From Tigriopus japonicus (lineage: Eukaryota; Arthropoda; Copepoda; Harpacticoida; Harpacticidae): a DNA stretch of 64,000 nt. The stretch lies in assembly GCA_010645155.1 (NCBI GenBank), contig CM021321.1:1462637-1526636 (forward strand), given 5' to 3'. This document shows positions 26,701 through 41,000 of this stretch, piece by piece (position 1 is the first letter of the stretch; each line of letters starts with the position of its first letter). The notes under the pieces are model-generated. The model was not told where the DNA came from and made no database searches. It saw only the letters and a list, made by a program, of their open reading frames with translations. Position numbers and translations under genes: made by a program.

Positions 26701-29700
26701 CAACTTTCTTTCGCAACAAGAGCTCGTTTCAAAAGAATATTTCTCTATTTCAAGACCAGAATATTTCGTTATGAAGGTGGGTTTAAAATTCATAGAGAAT
26801 TCTTCAGTGGGCTGAGACGACTCTCATAGAACTATCATGGGTCACAACCCATCCGGAGGGGGTCCAAGACCTTAACATTTGGCTGCCCCAAAGGACCTTT
26901 TTATTCTTATGAGCAAACTTTCCAGTCGTTACCACTTGCTATTGCCTCTCCCTGAAGAATGAAAGTCACTTTGAAGCTGGGATCTCGACATTTTTTACCC
27001 AAAGGTGGTGGGTCCAATCGCAATCCCGAATTAGTAATGCTTTAACATGACATGATCTACGAAGAGTGGGAAGAAAAGTGTTCCCATTTGGTGGAGTGGG
27101 ACAATGATGTTGGAACAGGATCGAATGACCAAAAGCTCCCCCGCTGAGATCGAGTTCCATCCATTGTCGATGTAGTCTTCAAAGAGGGGAACTTGATACT
27201 CTAACGTTCCGTTCGTGGCAAGTTCAATCGTGGAACCAGTACAAAGGAGATGGTTCATCCCAAGTTGCAAAGGATTCGAGATCTATCCGGCGGTTTTTTT
27301 CCACAAAGTAAACTTTTATGAGTGGTTCCCCGTCTCGAGTACAAGGGACAAGATTTGATCCAGCTCTAAATGTTCCAACTACAATACTCGTATAATTATA
27401 TTCATGGGCTTTCCCAGACCCAACGACGACCACGAATCAGATTCATACCCCTCGTCTCGTTCAGACAAATGATTTTTCCCCTTCTCGACGTCGCGAGAAA
27501 TCTTGCTTTCAGAAAAAGTGAGAGCCTCATAAAAAAGAAAATGCTCATGATATCTCAGCGATGGCAGCGAGCTTCCAAAAGCTTCCGTTTTCCGTTTTCT
27601 TCGCTTGATTTTGGCAGACTCTCTAAGAAAACGGGACAAACAAACACATTCGTACCTGAAAGAAAACCTGGAGCTTTTCTGGGTATGCAGAAGATTGAAG
27701 TTTTCAATCGTCAGCGGGACATGATATTTATTCGGATAAGAACGGGTTTACTTGAGATTTCCTTCCGAAATGACAGTCATCATCCTAAGGTTTGCCCATC
27801 ATTCTGATGAGGAGAAGAAGGCGGCACTAAAACGGAACTGCTCATAAACCATAGAATGTGTTACAACACCCCTTTCACACTTGACTTCCCTTGATATGAA
27901 TGGAGATGTCGAATATATAACGCCAACCATGCCAATACATAAAACATCCCCCAAAGAGAAAACCAATCGGAAAGTAAAGAATATGAATGGAAAATTAATC
28001 GATTTTCTCTATTTTACAATAAGACTGAACTTGTGCGATTGGTTCTAATGTATTTGCTATGACTCTACATAGTTCTTTGTCCATCAAAGAAGCCAACAAA
28101 CTCCAGCTCATTTAAAAGTGCACTCTGAATAGATTGAAGATGTTGAGTGAGTGGAAGTGAGGAACATGAAATTGGAATAGAATTGGGAGCCCAACCTCAA
28201 TCTTTTGCTTTTAATTAGTTGGTTATAAATTTGTAAGTTCCGTCAAAAGAGACTTCGTGGAAGAATTTTAGATCAGGAGAAGACCACTTTTGAGTAAAAC
28301 TAGATGATCGAAGACGTCTTCAATAGAAGAGTTCATCGAAACATCGGTGAATTTTAACCCTCGAGGGTGACACACACTTCCGCAATAGGACATGGAGAAA
28401 AGGTAAGTTCGGAAATAAAAGTTCATTATAATACACTCAATTTGAAATTGCGGACGCTCATTTTTTTGCAATAATTCCAACCGAAACTGTGACATAAAAG
28501 GGTGTTTCATTACTGAAAACTAACATTTAAAATCCCAGTAGCACAATGATTACAATAAAATTAACGTGTATATTCGTGTATTTGGAGGTCAGTTTTTTTC
28601 ATCAAAAAAGGGCTTTGCTTCATAACTTTTACGTAGACCAACAAAAGAAAGAAAATTAGGGCGATCCTCGCTCTGAGTTTCATTTGTAGGTGAAATTGTT
28701 CCTTATCTAAAATAATTCAAACTCATGCAATATGAGGCGAATAACCAATAATCTTCCATCAAAAACAATACAAGAAACATCACTTATACCCCGACCAGTG
28801 CTTTCTGACTGAGCAAACGCGTTTAAAGGATCGCATCCATCGCCTAAAAACTGGAAAAGAAAATATGTCAAATGTCACAAAGCCAGATTTTCAAATCCTG
28901 TCACGCTCTGCCAGCACCCTCATACACGGGATTGATTGGCGTGATATTGATAGGATTAGCTAGCGCTTGACGTCTGTGTTATTTTGAGCAGAGTTACAGG
29001 CTTTTTCCCCCGGACACAATCTGTGCCTTCATCCAATCGATGACAGGACGAGTGACGGATCGTCAAAAAAGGGTTTGAGTCGAATGGCCATCGAGCGATC
29101 TTGTTTTGTCCATGGTTTCTGACCCCCCAAACGATCTCCCACAACGTTTTCCAGTGACTCCATGAATCCTAAAAGGACTTCCCCAGCCGTTTGCGATCGA
29201 TAGATTTACCTGATGTCCCTTCTGATACAAGACTGAAACTACTCCTTTTTCTGCACCTCTATTCAAATCTCGAATCGTTGAAATAGAAAATCGTATAAAA
29301 TTAGATTGTTGGAGGTACCTACTACTCGATCCACTGAGGCAACAACACGCGAATGCAAAGAGCTCTTCAATTCAATGCAAGCATATCCCTAAGTACGTCG
29401 TTGAATGCAAGACCGATGTTATCTTTAGGTCGTGTTGGTAATCGTATTCCTGGCATTGCATTGCATTGCAGCCCCCCTGAAGCTCTTTGGAGCCAACCAT
29501 CTCGAAAGCTTTGAGCATAGTAAATCTATCTACTATTTCCACTAGTACTTACATACGTACACACACGTACCTGGATTGATTTCTGATTCACTTCAGTTCA
29601 CCTGGATTGTGTCCAAAGATCTTGCGTAATGGAGAATGGCTGCCGACGGATTTGTTCCTCTTGAGTGGTGAAGACTCCTGGAAACCATAAAAATCATGCC

Positions 29701-30143
29701 ATGCCAGGCGGCCAATTCTCCAAACCCGTAATTTGATAAATAATTTCACGGCCGACCATCCCAAAAGTGCGATCCTCCATGAAGAAACGCCAGCTAGCTC
29801 ACCTTGCTTCACAGTGAGTGAGAAGAAACAAGAGAGAAAAACTATTCATATTCGAGAGGCTTGGCTCTAAAAAAATTGATAATTGAGCCAAATTATGGGC
29901 CTTTGTGCTCTTCTGCTGGATTCACTTCCATCTCGACTCCAAAAAATCCGCTCAATAACCGGTGGATAAATGAACTCGACCGAGAAACTCGTCAAAACGA
30001 TCCGCCCTGCAATGGCACCGTCATCCTGAAAATGACTAGTGTCGTCTACGACATCATGTGACTCGTTCGGATTCAAGTGCATCCAAGACATTCCCTAGTT
30101 TCTTAGGTCGACTTGAACCACCCTCTTCCTGAATCCCTGGCAT
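20739..30143. other. No gene assigned
   Basis: Short competing frames occur on both strands. Two overlapping minus-strand frames in neighbouring phases (27433-27224 and 27270-27031) read fairly well but lack domains. Low-complexity tracts lie at 24581-24606 (CT)n and 25105-25138 (GA/GAGT)n. Confidence 0.4.
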
Positions 30144-30169
30144 GTGAGTGAGTGAGTGAGTGAGTGAGT
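30144..30169. repeat. (GTGA)n microsatellite before an ORF
   Basis: About six units of GTGA end immediately before the ATG at 30171. If the ORF is transcribed, this repeat would form its 5' leader. Confidence 0.9.
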
Positions 30170-30170
30170 C

Positions 30171-30701
30171 ATGGAGGATTATTCGATTTCCTTCAAGGAC
30201 TTCATGCACGGTTTTTGTCTCTGGACGGCCGGATCTCTTCTAATCTGCCTAATTGTCTACATGTTTTATGAGCTATTCTACTCGAACTCTTGGTTGTCCC
30301 ATCGGGCATCTGGGATCCCCAGGATAATTCCGATGAGAAGGCAATTTGCCCAAGAAAACAATGATGATGGTAATGAGGAAGACAACGACGACGAGGAGGA
30401 GGATCAGCAGCCGTTTGATGACTTGATTCACGTCATCAGGGATTTGAGGCAAAGACACCAAGGTAGTAGACATAATGATGCTATTCCTCAAGCCTACATG
30501 CCCAAAGCCATTAATTATGCCATTGAATTTGAGGTTGACAACTCCGAGCCAGCCGAGAAATCGGGCGGATTCCTCGCTGATATCGAATCTGGTCGATGTG
30601 ACCGTGAATACCAAGATCATCTCGACCACACCACCAACTTGGCTTTGTCATCCGACGCCATCATCAAGAAAGTGATTGTCAAACCTTGGAGTCCGGATTA
30701 G
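30171..30701 (+). CDS. Small single-pass membrane protein, acidic, unknown
   Basis: An intronless frame of 176 codons runs from ATG (GAGTC-ATGG, a fair initiation context) to TAG. The codon use is strongly protein-like. Residues about 14-37 form one hydrophobic segment (CLWTAGSLLICLIVYMFY), likely a membrane anchor. It is followed by a basic stretch (PMRRQ), then an Asp/Glu/Asn-rich run at about 62-78, and then a soluble part ending KVIVKPWSPD. I recognise no family. A weak internal donor (CAAG|GTAGTA near 30464) could mean splicing instead. No AATAAA is seen soon after the stop. The same frame stays open for a further 68 codons beyond the TAG. Confidence 0.5.
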   Translation: MEDYSISFKDFMHGFCLWTAGSLLICLIVYMFYELFYSNSWLSHRASGIPRIIPMRRQFAQENNDDGNEEDNDDEEEDQQPFDDLIHVIRDLRQRHQGSRHNDAIPQAYMPKAINYAIEFEVDNSEPAEKSGGFLADIESGRCDREYQDHLDHTTNLALSSDAIIKKVIVKPWSPD

Positions 30702-30908
30702 GACTTGCTTGAAGCTCAAAGCATAGTGTTTGCCAGGGACACTCTTGAAAACTTGAAAACAGCATTCAAATTTCCAAGTGGGCAAGGAAAAAAGCCTCCC
30801 TCCATCGAGCGAATAAGTGCGTTCGAGCGTGAAAAGAACCCGGAATTTGGGTGCCTATTTGAAAAGGTGACTTGGCGAGATTGGTGTCAAAACAGGGATT
30901 CACATTAG

Positions 30909-33900
30909 TCTTCCTCAGAAAATCGCTCTTTTCAAAACGGTTTTTATATCTTTTCCTCCAATCCCGACCGAGTCAATGACGACCACATGCAAAGCCCATT
31001 CTTGAGACTCCAAGAACTCTCGGCATTCGATTCATTGAGGATGAACGCCAAATTCAGGATCTCTTTGGACACGACCATCAATCCTATGTTTAAACACCGC
31101 TAAAATAGCATCCCACCATATTCAACACATGGAACAATGCCGGAACTTTCAAAAAAATAGCACCATGTTATCACAGTGGGGAAATCAACTTTTGCGACCC
31201 TTCGAAATTTGAAACCAAGTTGAACGACGATTGAAATTGTTGTCTGATGCCGTTTCCTGCTCTTTTGCAATTGAAAGACATGTGATAGCATCTTAAAAGA
31301 TTGGTCGCTGAGAATCCATGACAGGAAAATCACTTGAATTTGCCAACCATCCAATGACAATGCTTGTCAGGACTTGAATGTACAGTAAACGTATTTTCAT
31401 CCCAAAAGATCCTTTTCTCGGTGAACTAGATCCCATTGAATCTAGAGGTTTTGAAAGCATCACCTCGGATTTTAGGGATTGGGCTTTTTGAAATCGTGCG
31501 ACCTCGTGCTGTTTGATTCTACGATTGATGTTCTTAAAACGGGATTGAGGCCTTTGATCACACGAATCTGGCCTAGTTTCACTCGCCCGTCGGATTTTTT
31601 TAAAACTCTATCTTGACGTTCTGTTCAGTTTTTAAGGACATACTTCAATCTGATATGAGAATTTACGTGACAAGAGCTCCAAATTTGACACCTAGAAACA
31701 CAAAGCGAAAAAGAGAGTTTCAGTTTCAGCGCTCTTGCCCTCGCTCCAAATGGAATCTTGATGGGGTAATAAAGTGATTTTCTAGATTTTGTCTTGCCTT
31801 CCTTCCTTGATTTTGTTAGAACTCAGGTGCCATGGGTATTATTGTTGAGAATGTATGTTCAACATATTAGAACTGCGAGGCGTTTATTTGAATCAGGAAG
31901 ACGTAAAGCTCGATTTAAGGTCGCCCATTCAACCCTTTAACAAACAGTGAACATAAGCATTTCGCAGGCCCGATCAAATAAAACATCGTTTGAGAGCAAA
32001 TAAAGGTCCACCGTTATGACACCGTAAAAATTTGCGCTAACCTAAGGTGGGATTTTTACGATCGAGGAAACTTTTGTCACATCTGGGTCCAAATTCAAGA
32101 GGTAATAACCGTCGGAACATATCACGTTGCATCTCTAAACAAACCGAGTCTGCGTGTCCTTGAAGACTTATTTACGATCAGGGCTTTGAATAGAACATAA
32201 TTGAAGGCTCAAGTCATAAATTGAACTTCAAGTTCCGTTTGTGAACCCTTGCTTGGTCCGGTCACATTGAGAGAAACACCAATAATAAACTGACGCGAAG
32301 GTTTTTTTTGAGTAATGGAAGGTTGGCGAACAACCCAAAATACCATTGGTTCAAGTCCATCTCGGGGCCCATCGTGTCTTCATCAATTCTCTATGGCAGT
32401 CAAAAGACTCCTTCTTTTGGCGTCAAGATCTTGCGCATAAAAGCATCTTTGGCAGATTGATCAGATCTTGAACGTCTGGCTAAGAATAATGACAACTTAA
32501 ACGAGAGAGAGAGGAAGGTGGAGTAGAGGAAAAGGGTACTGAATGTTATCTTGACCGAGTTAATGGTTTTAGCCAAGAGAAAGGACATTTATTTTTGTTC
32601 CATAGAGCCATAAATCATTTGGGGCTTGTTTGGAGGCCCTATTTAGAGACTCGCGTGCACGCGCAACTCCTCCAAATGAGCCGCTCATTTTCAGTGGATG
32701 GATGGATCTTATCGGCCTGAACCCCCTTCGGTCAGTTGCTGATCTGGTCGAGATTGAGCCCTTGAGGGAGATTTTATTTGAAATACACCCCATCGTTCTG
32801 TCTGACCTTGGCCCTGTGGAAGAGTAGGCAAATAACCTCTTTTAGTCCATGATGCCCGAGTACCAATCCCCAACCTTTTGATTCTTTTCAATTGGGGCCC
32901 CAAAGTTACAAAATGTTCTTCGTGCTTGAATCACCCATTTTTCGGGCGACTCCATTTGGGGCTGAGGTTTCAAGCTTTCAATTGTCCTGGACTGAGTGGC
33001 ATTCTTCGAGTGTCAAGAGTGATAAGAGGGGTAAAAAATGTCAGGCGCATTAAAATATGAGAAGGTCTTTCATGGTCACTCAATTTAAAAGTTGTTTCTC
33101 ATGTCTGATCTTCTACGTTTTCTGTCGTTGGTTTCTGTGTTTATCAGCTTATCGTTGAGCGCTTGAATGAGCGATCTTTTTTGGAACTGAAAATCGGGAC
33201 AATAAATGCGAGTTGTGCAGTTTCCTAATAAGGTTGGTACGGGCTATTAGGGACTGGAATGTTATTGCATAGCACCTAGAAATCAGCATGTGGGCATCGA
33301 GGGGTCGTTAGATAGAGAACTTGATTTGAAGATTATAAAAAGTGACCATGGATCGAGCAGAAGGTGAAGGAAGCAGGCAAGACATTCAAAGAAGATTCGC
33401 AAGAGCTTTGCCAAAACACCAACCAACAATACAATGGAGAAACGATATCAAATCGGGCAAAAACATAACCACTACCAAGGGTCAAGGGCACCAATTGTTT
33501 GCTTCTCTCTCGCACGATTTGCCTTCTCACCTAAGGATACCCAGATTCAAACTCATTGTACTGAACGCAGGTAGATCAGCAAGAGAGATGCTTTTGGGCA
33601 CCAATTTGCCCTTACTTTGATTAAAGGGACTTTGATTGGACGACGTTGGAGTCATTGTCTTTGTCATCGTCTTTTTGAACATGTGCACGGCGTGCTTTTC
33701 TAATCTCAGCTAATTTGTCGAAAAGGCTCAACACATCATCACTACTAACGTAGCTAAGTTAAGTATACCCTACCATTATTAGACAAGCAGAGAGAGTATG
33801 GAATACATAGACAGCGATAACAGCGCTCAGGAAGTGTCTACTACCTGGTCTAGATTCATTGAGACGGGTAAGGGATAATTTACGGCAGTCATAGTTGGTA

Positions 33901-34514
33901 GTAAAATGACCTTAAAATGTACAACTTTAAGGTTCCATCGTCTAGATTAAGTTATAGTCCCTTTGTCTTTAGCTCGGTCGACCATAAAATGGATCTTGGC
34001 TATCTCCCGCCGGGAAAGAGCCCTAAACTTCACTTTTATTCCTTCCTATTCAAAATATATGCTGAAATTCGTCCTGTGTCAGATTGGCAAACACCCGGCA
34101 TGAAAGATTTACGAGCAACCCATCTCTTCGAAAATCATTCATAAAAATCCAATACGCTGCCCCTTGAGCACTGATTATTTCCGTCCCAGATGGCAGAAAC
34201 TCTAGCAGGAACCATCAGAATAAGTACACTCTCACATCCACAGAATGTCCAAGAAAAAATGATTACACAGAAAAATGCCATTTTGTCAAAGAGCTCAGAA
34301 ATCAAGAAAGGATGAAATAAACAAGAGGATATTCAGCTTGACTCAATGTTTTTAAAAATACGTGGTGAGGTTTATTTCTGGCAACACAGGATGTCCCAAA
34401 TTTTAAAGCTTATTTTGTAACGGGCTTTTTGAACACATATATTTTATTAGACATGACCCAATATTCAACATCAAACTACCAAAAATAGAGTTTGGTCAAA
34501 CCTTCAAGTACAAT
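30909..34514. other. No gene recognised
   Basis: Only short frames without domains occur (the best at 33342-33620 and 32630-32827). No repeats of note are present. Confidence 0.45.
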
Positions 34515-34522
34515 GCCATGTG

Positions 34523-35015
34523 CAGGGACGGGCAAAAAGTGTAAAAAGATTTTTGGTAACATAAGCGCATTTATTTGCCTTTTTGCACTGTTTGCCTTTA
34601 TTTGCACGATTTTTTTTACGAATTCGGCCTAAAATGAACAAATTGTTGAAAGTTTGCTATTTCTTCTTTGAAAATGTTTACTTTTGGAAGATTTTTTTAA
34701 AAAAATTATAACTAAATCTGATTTTACGGCTCCCAGCGTAGGTTAGCATAGTATTGATTACTACTACTTCAATATCTAAATTTTGCTCTTCAAGATTGAA
34801 AAATAACAAGCTGATGACAAGAAGGTATCTGAAGCTTTATGTTTCAGAAATTTCAGTTTTTTGCGAATTTTCTAAATTTTATTTGCGCTTTTTTAGTTTT
34901 TATTTGCGCTTTTGACCTTTTTCTGCAATATATTTTACGATTTTAGGCTGATTTTTGTGCAACTTTTAGTAACCAAAACCTTCTTCTTGAGATTTGCATA
35001 TTTTGCCCGTCCCTA
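34523..35015. mobile_element. Non-autonomous DNA transposon, hAT-like, 493 bp
   Basis: The left end reads CAGGGACGGGCAAAA and the right end is its near-perfect complement (TTTTGCCCGTCCCTA). The flanks are GCCATGTG on the left (34515-34522) and GTCATGTG on the right (35016-35023), a 7-of-8 match expected of an 8-bp target-site duplication. The interior is A+T-rich, with repeated TATTTGC(G)CTTTT motifs and no transposase frame. The 8-bp duplication and CAGGG ends fit the hAT superfamily; the family name is unknown. Confidence 0.75.
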
Positions 35016-35023
35016 GTCATGTG

Positions 35024-38000
35024 GATAGTTTTGTTAAAAAGAGTTAAGATTCGGTGCATTACAAAAATCATCATTATCTGTTCAACCAAATTTTATTAGA
35101 TATTCACAATTTATTTTTTCCTATTCATCTTCTTGTGCCGTTCTCAAAGTACAGATTACAGAATACGACGCTTCTCATATTTTTTATCTAACCACCTGAT
35201 TTTACACCCAATTTGACTATTTCAAACAAATGAAAATTTCCAAATAATAGCTATCTATGGGAAGCAAAACGTCAAAATCTTGACAAATGGTGACAAAGTT
35301 GAACTTTCAAAGAAACACCCTAATTTTTAGGAATCGACGCCTTAAAAATCGGTCCTGACTCAAGCTTGGCTACTAAATATTCGGCCCGACTCGCGACGAG
35401 CCGACCTCAGAACCGATCCGGATCATGGCCAATCTGTTCCCATCCCTACTAAATGTGCAGTTACCTAGAATGTCGACATATTGAAAATTTGCTTGCGGCA
35501 ATCATAACTTGTGAGTATTGGGACAAGAAAGGCCACTCTTCGAACTCTTTGTTTCTCTTTGACTCCTCACTGGCAACATGCACTCCTACCACACTGGTTA
35601 AAAGAGATCAAAATCTTTCGAAGCATAGGTTCCTTTTCGGCCCACCCTACACAGATTGGATGTTTAGTGCTTTTAAACTCCCAACTTTTTTGTTATGTCG
35701 TTCAAGTAGACGAGCTGAAAGGGTTCCAGCCTACACACATCGTCGCCGAGAGTGAGTGAGTGAGTTGGTCTCATCTTTGTCCGACGATATTGGGGAAAGG
35801 GACCACCCAGAAATTAAAGCCGTAATTGCTCCCGTCAATAAGATAAACTATTTGGATCACTGGGCTCCATATGATAGCCTTCAGTAGCCGCCAGTTCAAT
35901 AACGTAAAAACAAAGAACCGTTTCGCAAGTGTAGCTGTAAGATGTTTAATCCTTGGGAACAACAATAGATATGATCTTAATTTTTGAATCATGTGCCATT
36001 TTCCAGTAACTGGTTCGGCTACCTTAGCAGATTTACAATTTGATGCCAACAGTGTCTTCAGTCTTTGAGATACTTTGACGGTCAAGGCACGTCAACTACT
36101 GAAGAGATTTAAAAGCAAAAATACGAGCAAGTCTTCGTCCAGAATACCAAAAAGGTGCCATGTTGCGGTCAAGCAAAAATAAACCTTTGCAAAAAATACG
36201 TTCGTTGTGGCAACAAAGATATTTGAATAGGAGGCCAGGGCGAGAGCCCTTCAAAATAGAGCTTTAACAAGAAGAGTATCACGTTATATAACAAATGATG
36301 GGCAACCCCAAGATCGAGCGAAGCCAATCATCAGAGATCATTAACCATTTTTTGAGCGAAAATACCAAAAGTGACATATCTTCATACAAAATCTCTCAGA
36401 TACCGTCATTTCCCCACCCTTCTTGGGATCTTCCATTCGCTGCAGAAATGTGTTTCAAAAGCACTGACAAATTTAGTCAATATTTTTGCTCTGTAAAGTA
36501 AAGCCCTCTATCACAAACAGGATTAGAAGATATTCCATGCATCTTACCACATCAAGGTTTATGATTAAGGTCACCTATGAGCTTTGAAAAGGGATAAAAC
36601 TGATAAATCATTCAGTGTGTTGGGTTCAAAGGCCTGAAATCCCCGCCTAATACAGTCATTCTGATCGATTGGCCATCAACTCTAGTTTGAAAGGTGATAA
36701 GAAATTTGAGTTTGGACGCGGACCAGCTCCAAATCTTAACTGAACTGAACTGAGCCAACCAACCAACCAAGCACTTCAACCAAATTAGATATGCGTAAAG
36801 CTCGTTTACTGAATCCATAAATATGTCAATACAAGTTTTTTTCCAAGGGTGACTGAGCTAGTGGAGTCTTGCCAAACATGAACCGATTTTACCACCCTGG
36901 CAACCTCGAGGACCCCTTCTCGGGTAAGAGATGGGCTCTTTTTGCGCTTCATTTTTTCCTCTAACGAGCTAAATGAAGTGGAACTAAATTGAAAACTGAT
37001 GTTGGAGCTTGGTTCGCTTGGCAACAACTGAAGATGGACTCGATCGTATTTATTACCAGGCAACTCTCCAATCTGAATGGCTTGTAAATAAAGCCCCGCT
37101 GGGCAAGAATTGGTTGGCCAGCCAATGCTGAGATTAGCCCAAAAAACAACGACAGAAACAGCGAATCAAGGTTGCAAAAGTGAGTGGATGAAGTTGGTTG
37201 GATGCAATAATGCATATTAAAATCATGTACAAAACACACACGCCCACTGGGTTTGGAAATTGTTTCTCAGCCTTGAATTACGAACAGGGATCTGCACCCA
37301 ATTCAGTTGGGCCGTATCGTGATACAATCTTGTTTTCTCGGCTCTTTTTCACTTTGCCGAAAATAAATTGTTATGATCTTTTTCGTCTTTTCGGCGTTCG
37401 CTTTCAGTTTCTGGGCATCATGGAACGAAATTTACACCGAAACGGTCGCCTTCCATTATTATCCTCCTTGTTAAACCTGTCCAACACTGTTCAAAGTCCG
37501 ACATCTTTTGCTCGGAAGATCGAAAACCATAGAAATGCATTTGCTTCCCAAGACAGATAGACAACTGAGGCCACACCAGTTACAGTTTTTTTTTTCAGTG
37601 TCTCTAGCCGAAAATGGGCCCTATGTTTAAATTCAAGTGGCAACTCTGGTCTTGACCTCTTTTCAATGCAATAAGGTACTGTCAAGGTTGAAGGATTAGG
37701 AGAAAGATCACGGCTTTAATCAAGATTGAAGGTGAATCCGAATTGACTAAAAGTACTTGCCGGCACAAAGTTCCGTTTTAGAACTTACACAGAGACAAGA
37801 GTCGAATTCATTTGAGTCATCAACACTAATGTTTGTCGAAACGAGAGCTTTTCACATTTTTTCTACTTGTACAGTTTCTACAAAATCCACCTTATTGTGT
37901 CCAAAAAGTTACTACTGTCAGGTCTGGATATGAGAACATTATCCGTCAGCAGGCACTTACTTTTTTCTGACATTATGAGTTATACTTATATCAAGGGACC

Positions 38001-41000
38001 TTAGTTATGTAACGAATGTGTATTTTGGTCAGCAAAGAAAATATTCTTATATTGAGATGCAACCTTAAATCCAGTATTCTTTCAAGCAGTTTAAATTTAT
38101 AAAAATATTAAAGACCACAACTTTTCTGCGAACATCCTTGAGACGAAAATGCAAGGAATGTCAGACGGAAGGGATCAAATTTCAAGTAGAATTTGCATTT
38201 AAGCTTTATCAGTTGTTGAATGCTCCCGACAAAAGGGATCACTAAGATACTTTCTTGAACCTAAAACAATCTGTAACCTTTGACACCTATTTCATAATCC
38301 GGTTTCGTGTTAAAGATGAGAACTAGAATGACTGTTTGCTGTCTCTTTCAAGGGCTCAACTCAACGGTGTTAGTTAACTTTGACTTTCCTGGTCAATTTT
38401 CCCATTGAGTGATTGCGTGCAAGCTCCGACGTGAGCGGAAGGCGATTTGTTCGTGATTTTTCCACTTCCACAGCTACAATTTTTTACTTTACGGGTGCCA
38501 TGAAGGTCAGGCCAGGTCGGTTCCTCTGCTCATGGATAAAAATAGATTAGTGAAAGAACTGGTTCTTTTTCCGTTCGATAGCTTACCCACTTCCTCTGAT
38601 TTTATGACATGGTGTATGTATGTGTTTATACGGTCGTTATGATTATTTACCCTTTACTTGACCTTTGGGATCTGAACAGTCATGCAACGAAGGTGAATTC
38701 ATAAACCAACATGACAACCACCTCAACCCTTTGACCCATGGGATAAATTTCACATTTACATGCAGTCACTCTCCTCGGTAAAACCTTGGACAAGTTCACC
38801 TTCATCGAGAAACAGGACTTACCGACACGTTCTAAGTTCAATGGTATTTCGTGGTGTCCATTTCCTAACTTGTTGGTTGAGCAGATTCATCTGCAAATGG
38901 TGAATGCATGAGACGCGATGGAGATTAAAGCCTTCCTTAATTTTCTCAATGAATTTCGTGGCTTGCCAAAAGAACCACAAAAGATCATTTCCCCGTGATT
39001 ATGAAAATTAGGCAGACTATTTTTTCGTTGCTCTGCTCTCGCTGATCCTGTGGTGATTGTTGTTTTGCTAGTGATCGTGAGAAATTTGAGATTAATCTTT
39101 ATCTCAAGTAGAGGGCCATGAAATGTTGGGAACGTGACTCCAAGACAAGTCCGATACTTACATAACCATAATATTTTTCTTGCCCATGATCAAATGGCGG
39201 GCACGATTTGGACTTTCAAGGCTCTGATCGACAAACCAGATTCAATGAAAGGGTACACCAAAAAAAACAAGGGATTTACACTCAAGCCTCCTCGGAAATC
39301 ATGAGTCATGTACTATAAAAATTGACATGTTGGCCTGGTCGAGTTTGCATATTCAAATTACACGAGAACGACGTGAGTTACTTTGGCAATCCTGGCCAAT
39401 AAGAAACACTCCAAATTATCTTTATTTATCGTTTATTTTGAGATAGCAAATACACAAAACTGCCAATCTTAGTCACCGCAATAATTGGCTAAGGTCAAGA
39501 ACATAATTTATGACCCACCACTCTGAGTTTTTAGTAGTATGCACATATCACAGTGCTGGCAAAAGTGCATAAAACCCTTTCAAAGTTCGTTTGAATGCAT
39601 CTAATCAAGATCTTAGTTCATGTTCAATGTGATTAGATAAAGGAAGAAAAGAAATCACTATTGCTCCAGAAAGTAGGCCAATGAAACTTCTTTGAGGCCC
39701 ACCGCTGCAATGAATCATTTGACCTTCCAAACTCACAACCCTCCTTTCAATATGGCAACACTGACGACAAAGAGGTAACAGGTCAAATAGATTCGCCCAT
39801 CAATCAAATCTACCCAAGATATCTTAACACAATCTCAGGGATATCTCTCGCCTCTCAATGTCGAGCTAGAGCTAGAACCACCAAGACCATCTCGTTACAA
39901 AAAGAGGCCTCAAGTTCAACAAAGGCCATCTTGGCACACGCTGCTGTTGTTGTTGCTCAACGTCAGAAGCTGGGCTTGCCAACACTATTTACTACTCGAG
40001 TTTTTCTGGCTCTGATCTTACCACGAAATACAATTTGAATGTCCCATCACTCACAGAACTATTCAAGATGATCAGATCCTTTTTGTGATTTTGAGGCTCT
40101 TCCTCCTCAGGAATCCGTGGACCCCATGGCCAAGGTTAGAATATTTAGTGTCTGCAAAGATGCTGCTGTATGAATCACTCAATTATCTTCATCCTGATCT
40201 CTGACTCGAAACTTGGTGCAAGATTACCGATATAGCAATGGTCTGGGTAACCGATTGGGTTGTGGCGCAGTTTGGGTGATGGGCTTAGCAGGCTTTACAT
40301 TTGTTTTCCCTTTAAGGTCACGATGAACCGTTGAGGTAATTGCGAGGTATTCGGGCAACAATTGAACCTGAAGAGATTTGCCTTTTCACCACGGAGAGAA
40401 ATCCTCATCTTGAACAAACACATTTGTCACTCGCAACAAATAAATCACAATCCAATAGCATCTGGCTGCTAAATATAGCGAGGGCCATAACTCAACAAGC
40501 CTTGAATATGGTCGCTTGAGTGAGCTGTGTTGTACTGGAGATGGGTCTTCCATCCCTATGGAAACGGGCCTTTGTTGGTGATGGATGATGGTCGTTCCAA
40601 TGAGCACGCAACAGATTTTTGCCCATAATTTTGCCCGCGATATCGCATGTGTGCCCAAAACAGGTTAACTCAGATGTTGAGGCGAATCATCTTCATTCCC
40701 AAGTGTGCCGTTAAATCAGATATCCCTCAGCTTGAAAGTTGGAGCGACCGAGAGCGTTGAGTACAAAGATACCCTCAAATCATCATCGACATTTCCTATC
40801 GTGTCTTGAAATAACTTTTTTCCCCCTTGGACCTTTTCGAAGTTGGGTTCATGTCTAAACACCGGAATTAAACCATGGATAAAAGATATGGAGACGTTAA
40901 GCGTATGCATAAAAATCTCTACGTCGGATGGACCTGTCTCAAATGCCAAAATTGGACGGAGTGGGACTGTTTTTTTTTGTCCTTGACCAACTTCAAAACC

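Noticed and set aside
35330..35447. Transposon right end (CCCATCCCTA)
   Set aside because: No inverted partner or target duplication was found in the window.
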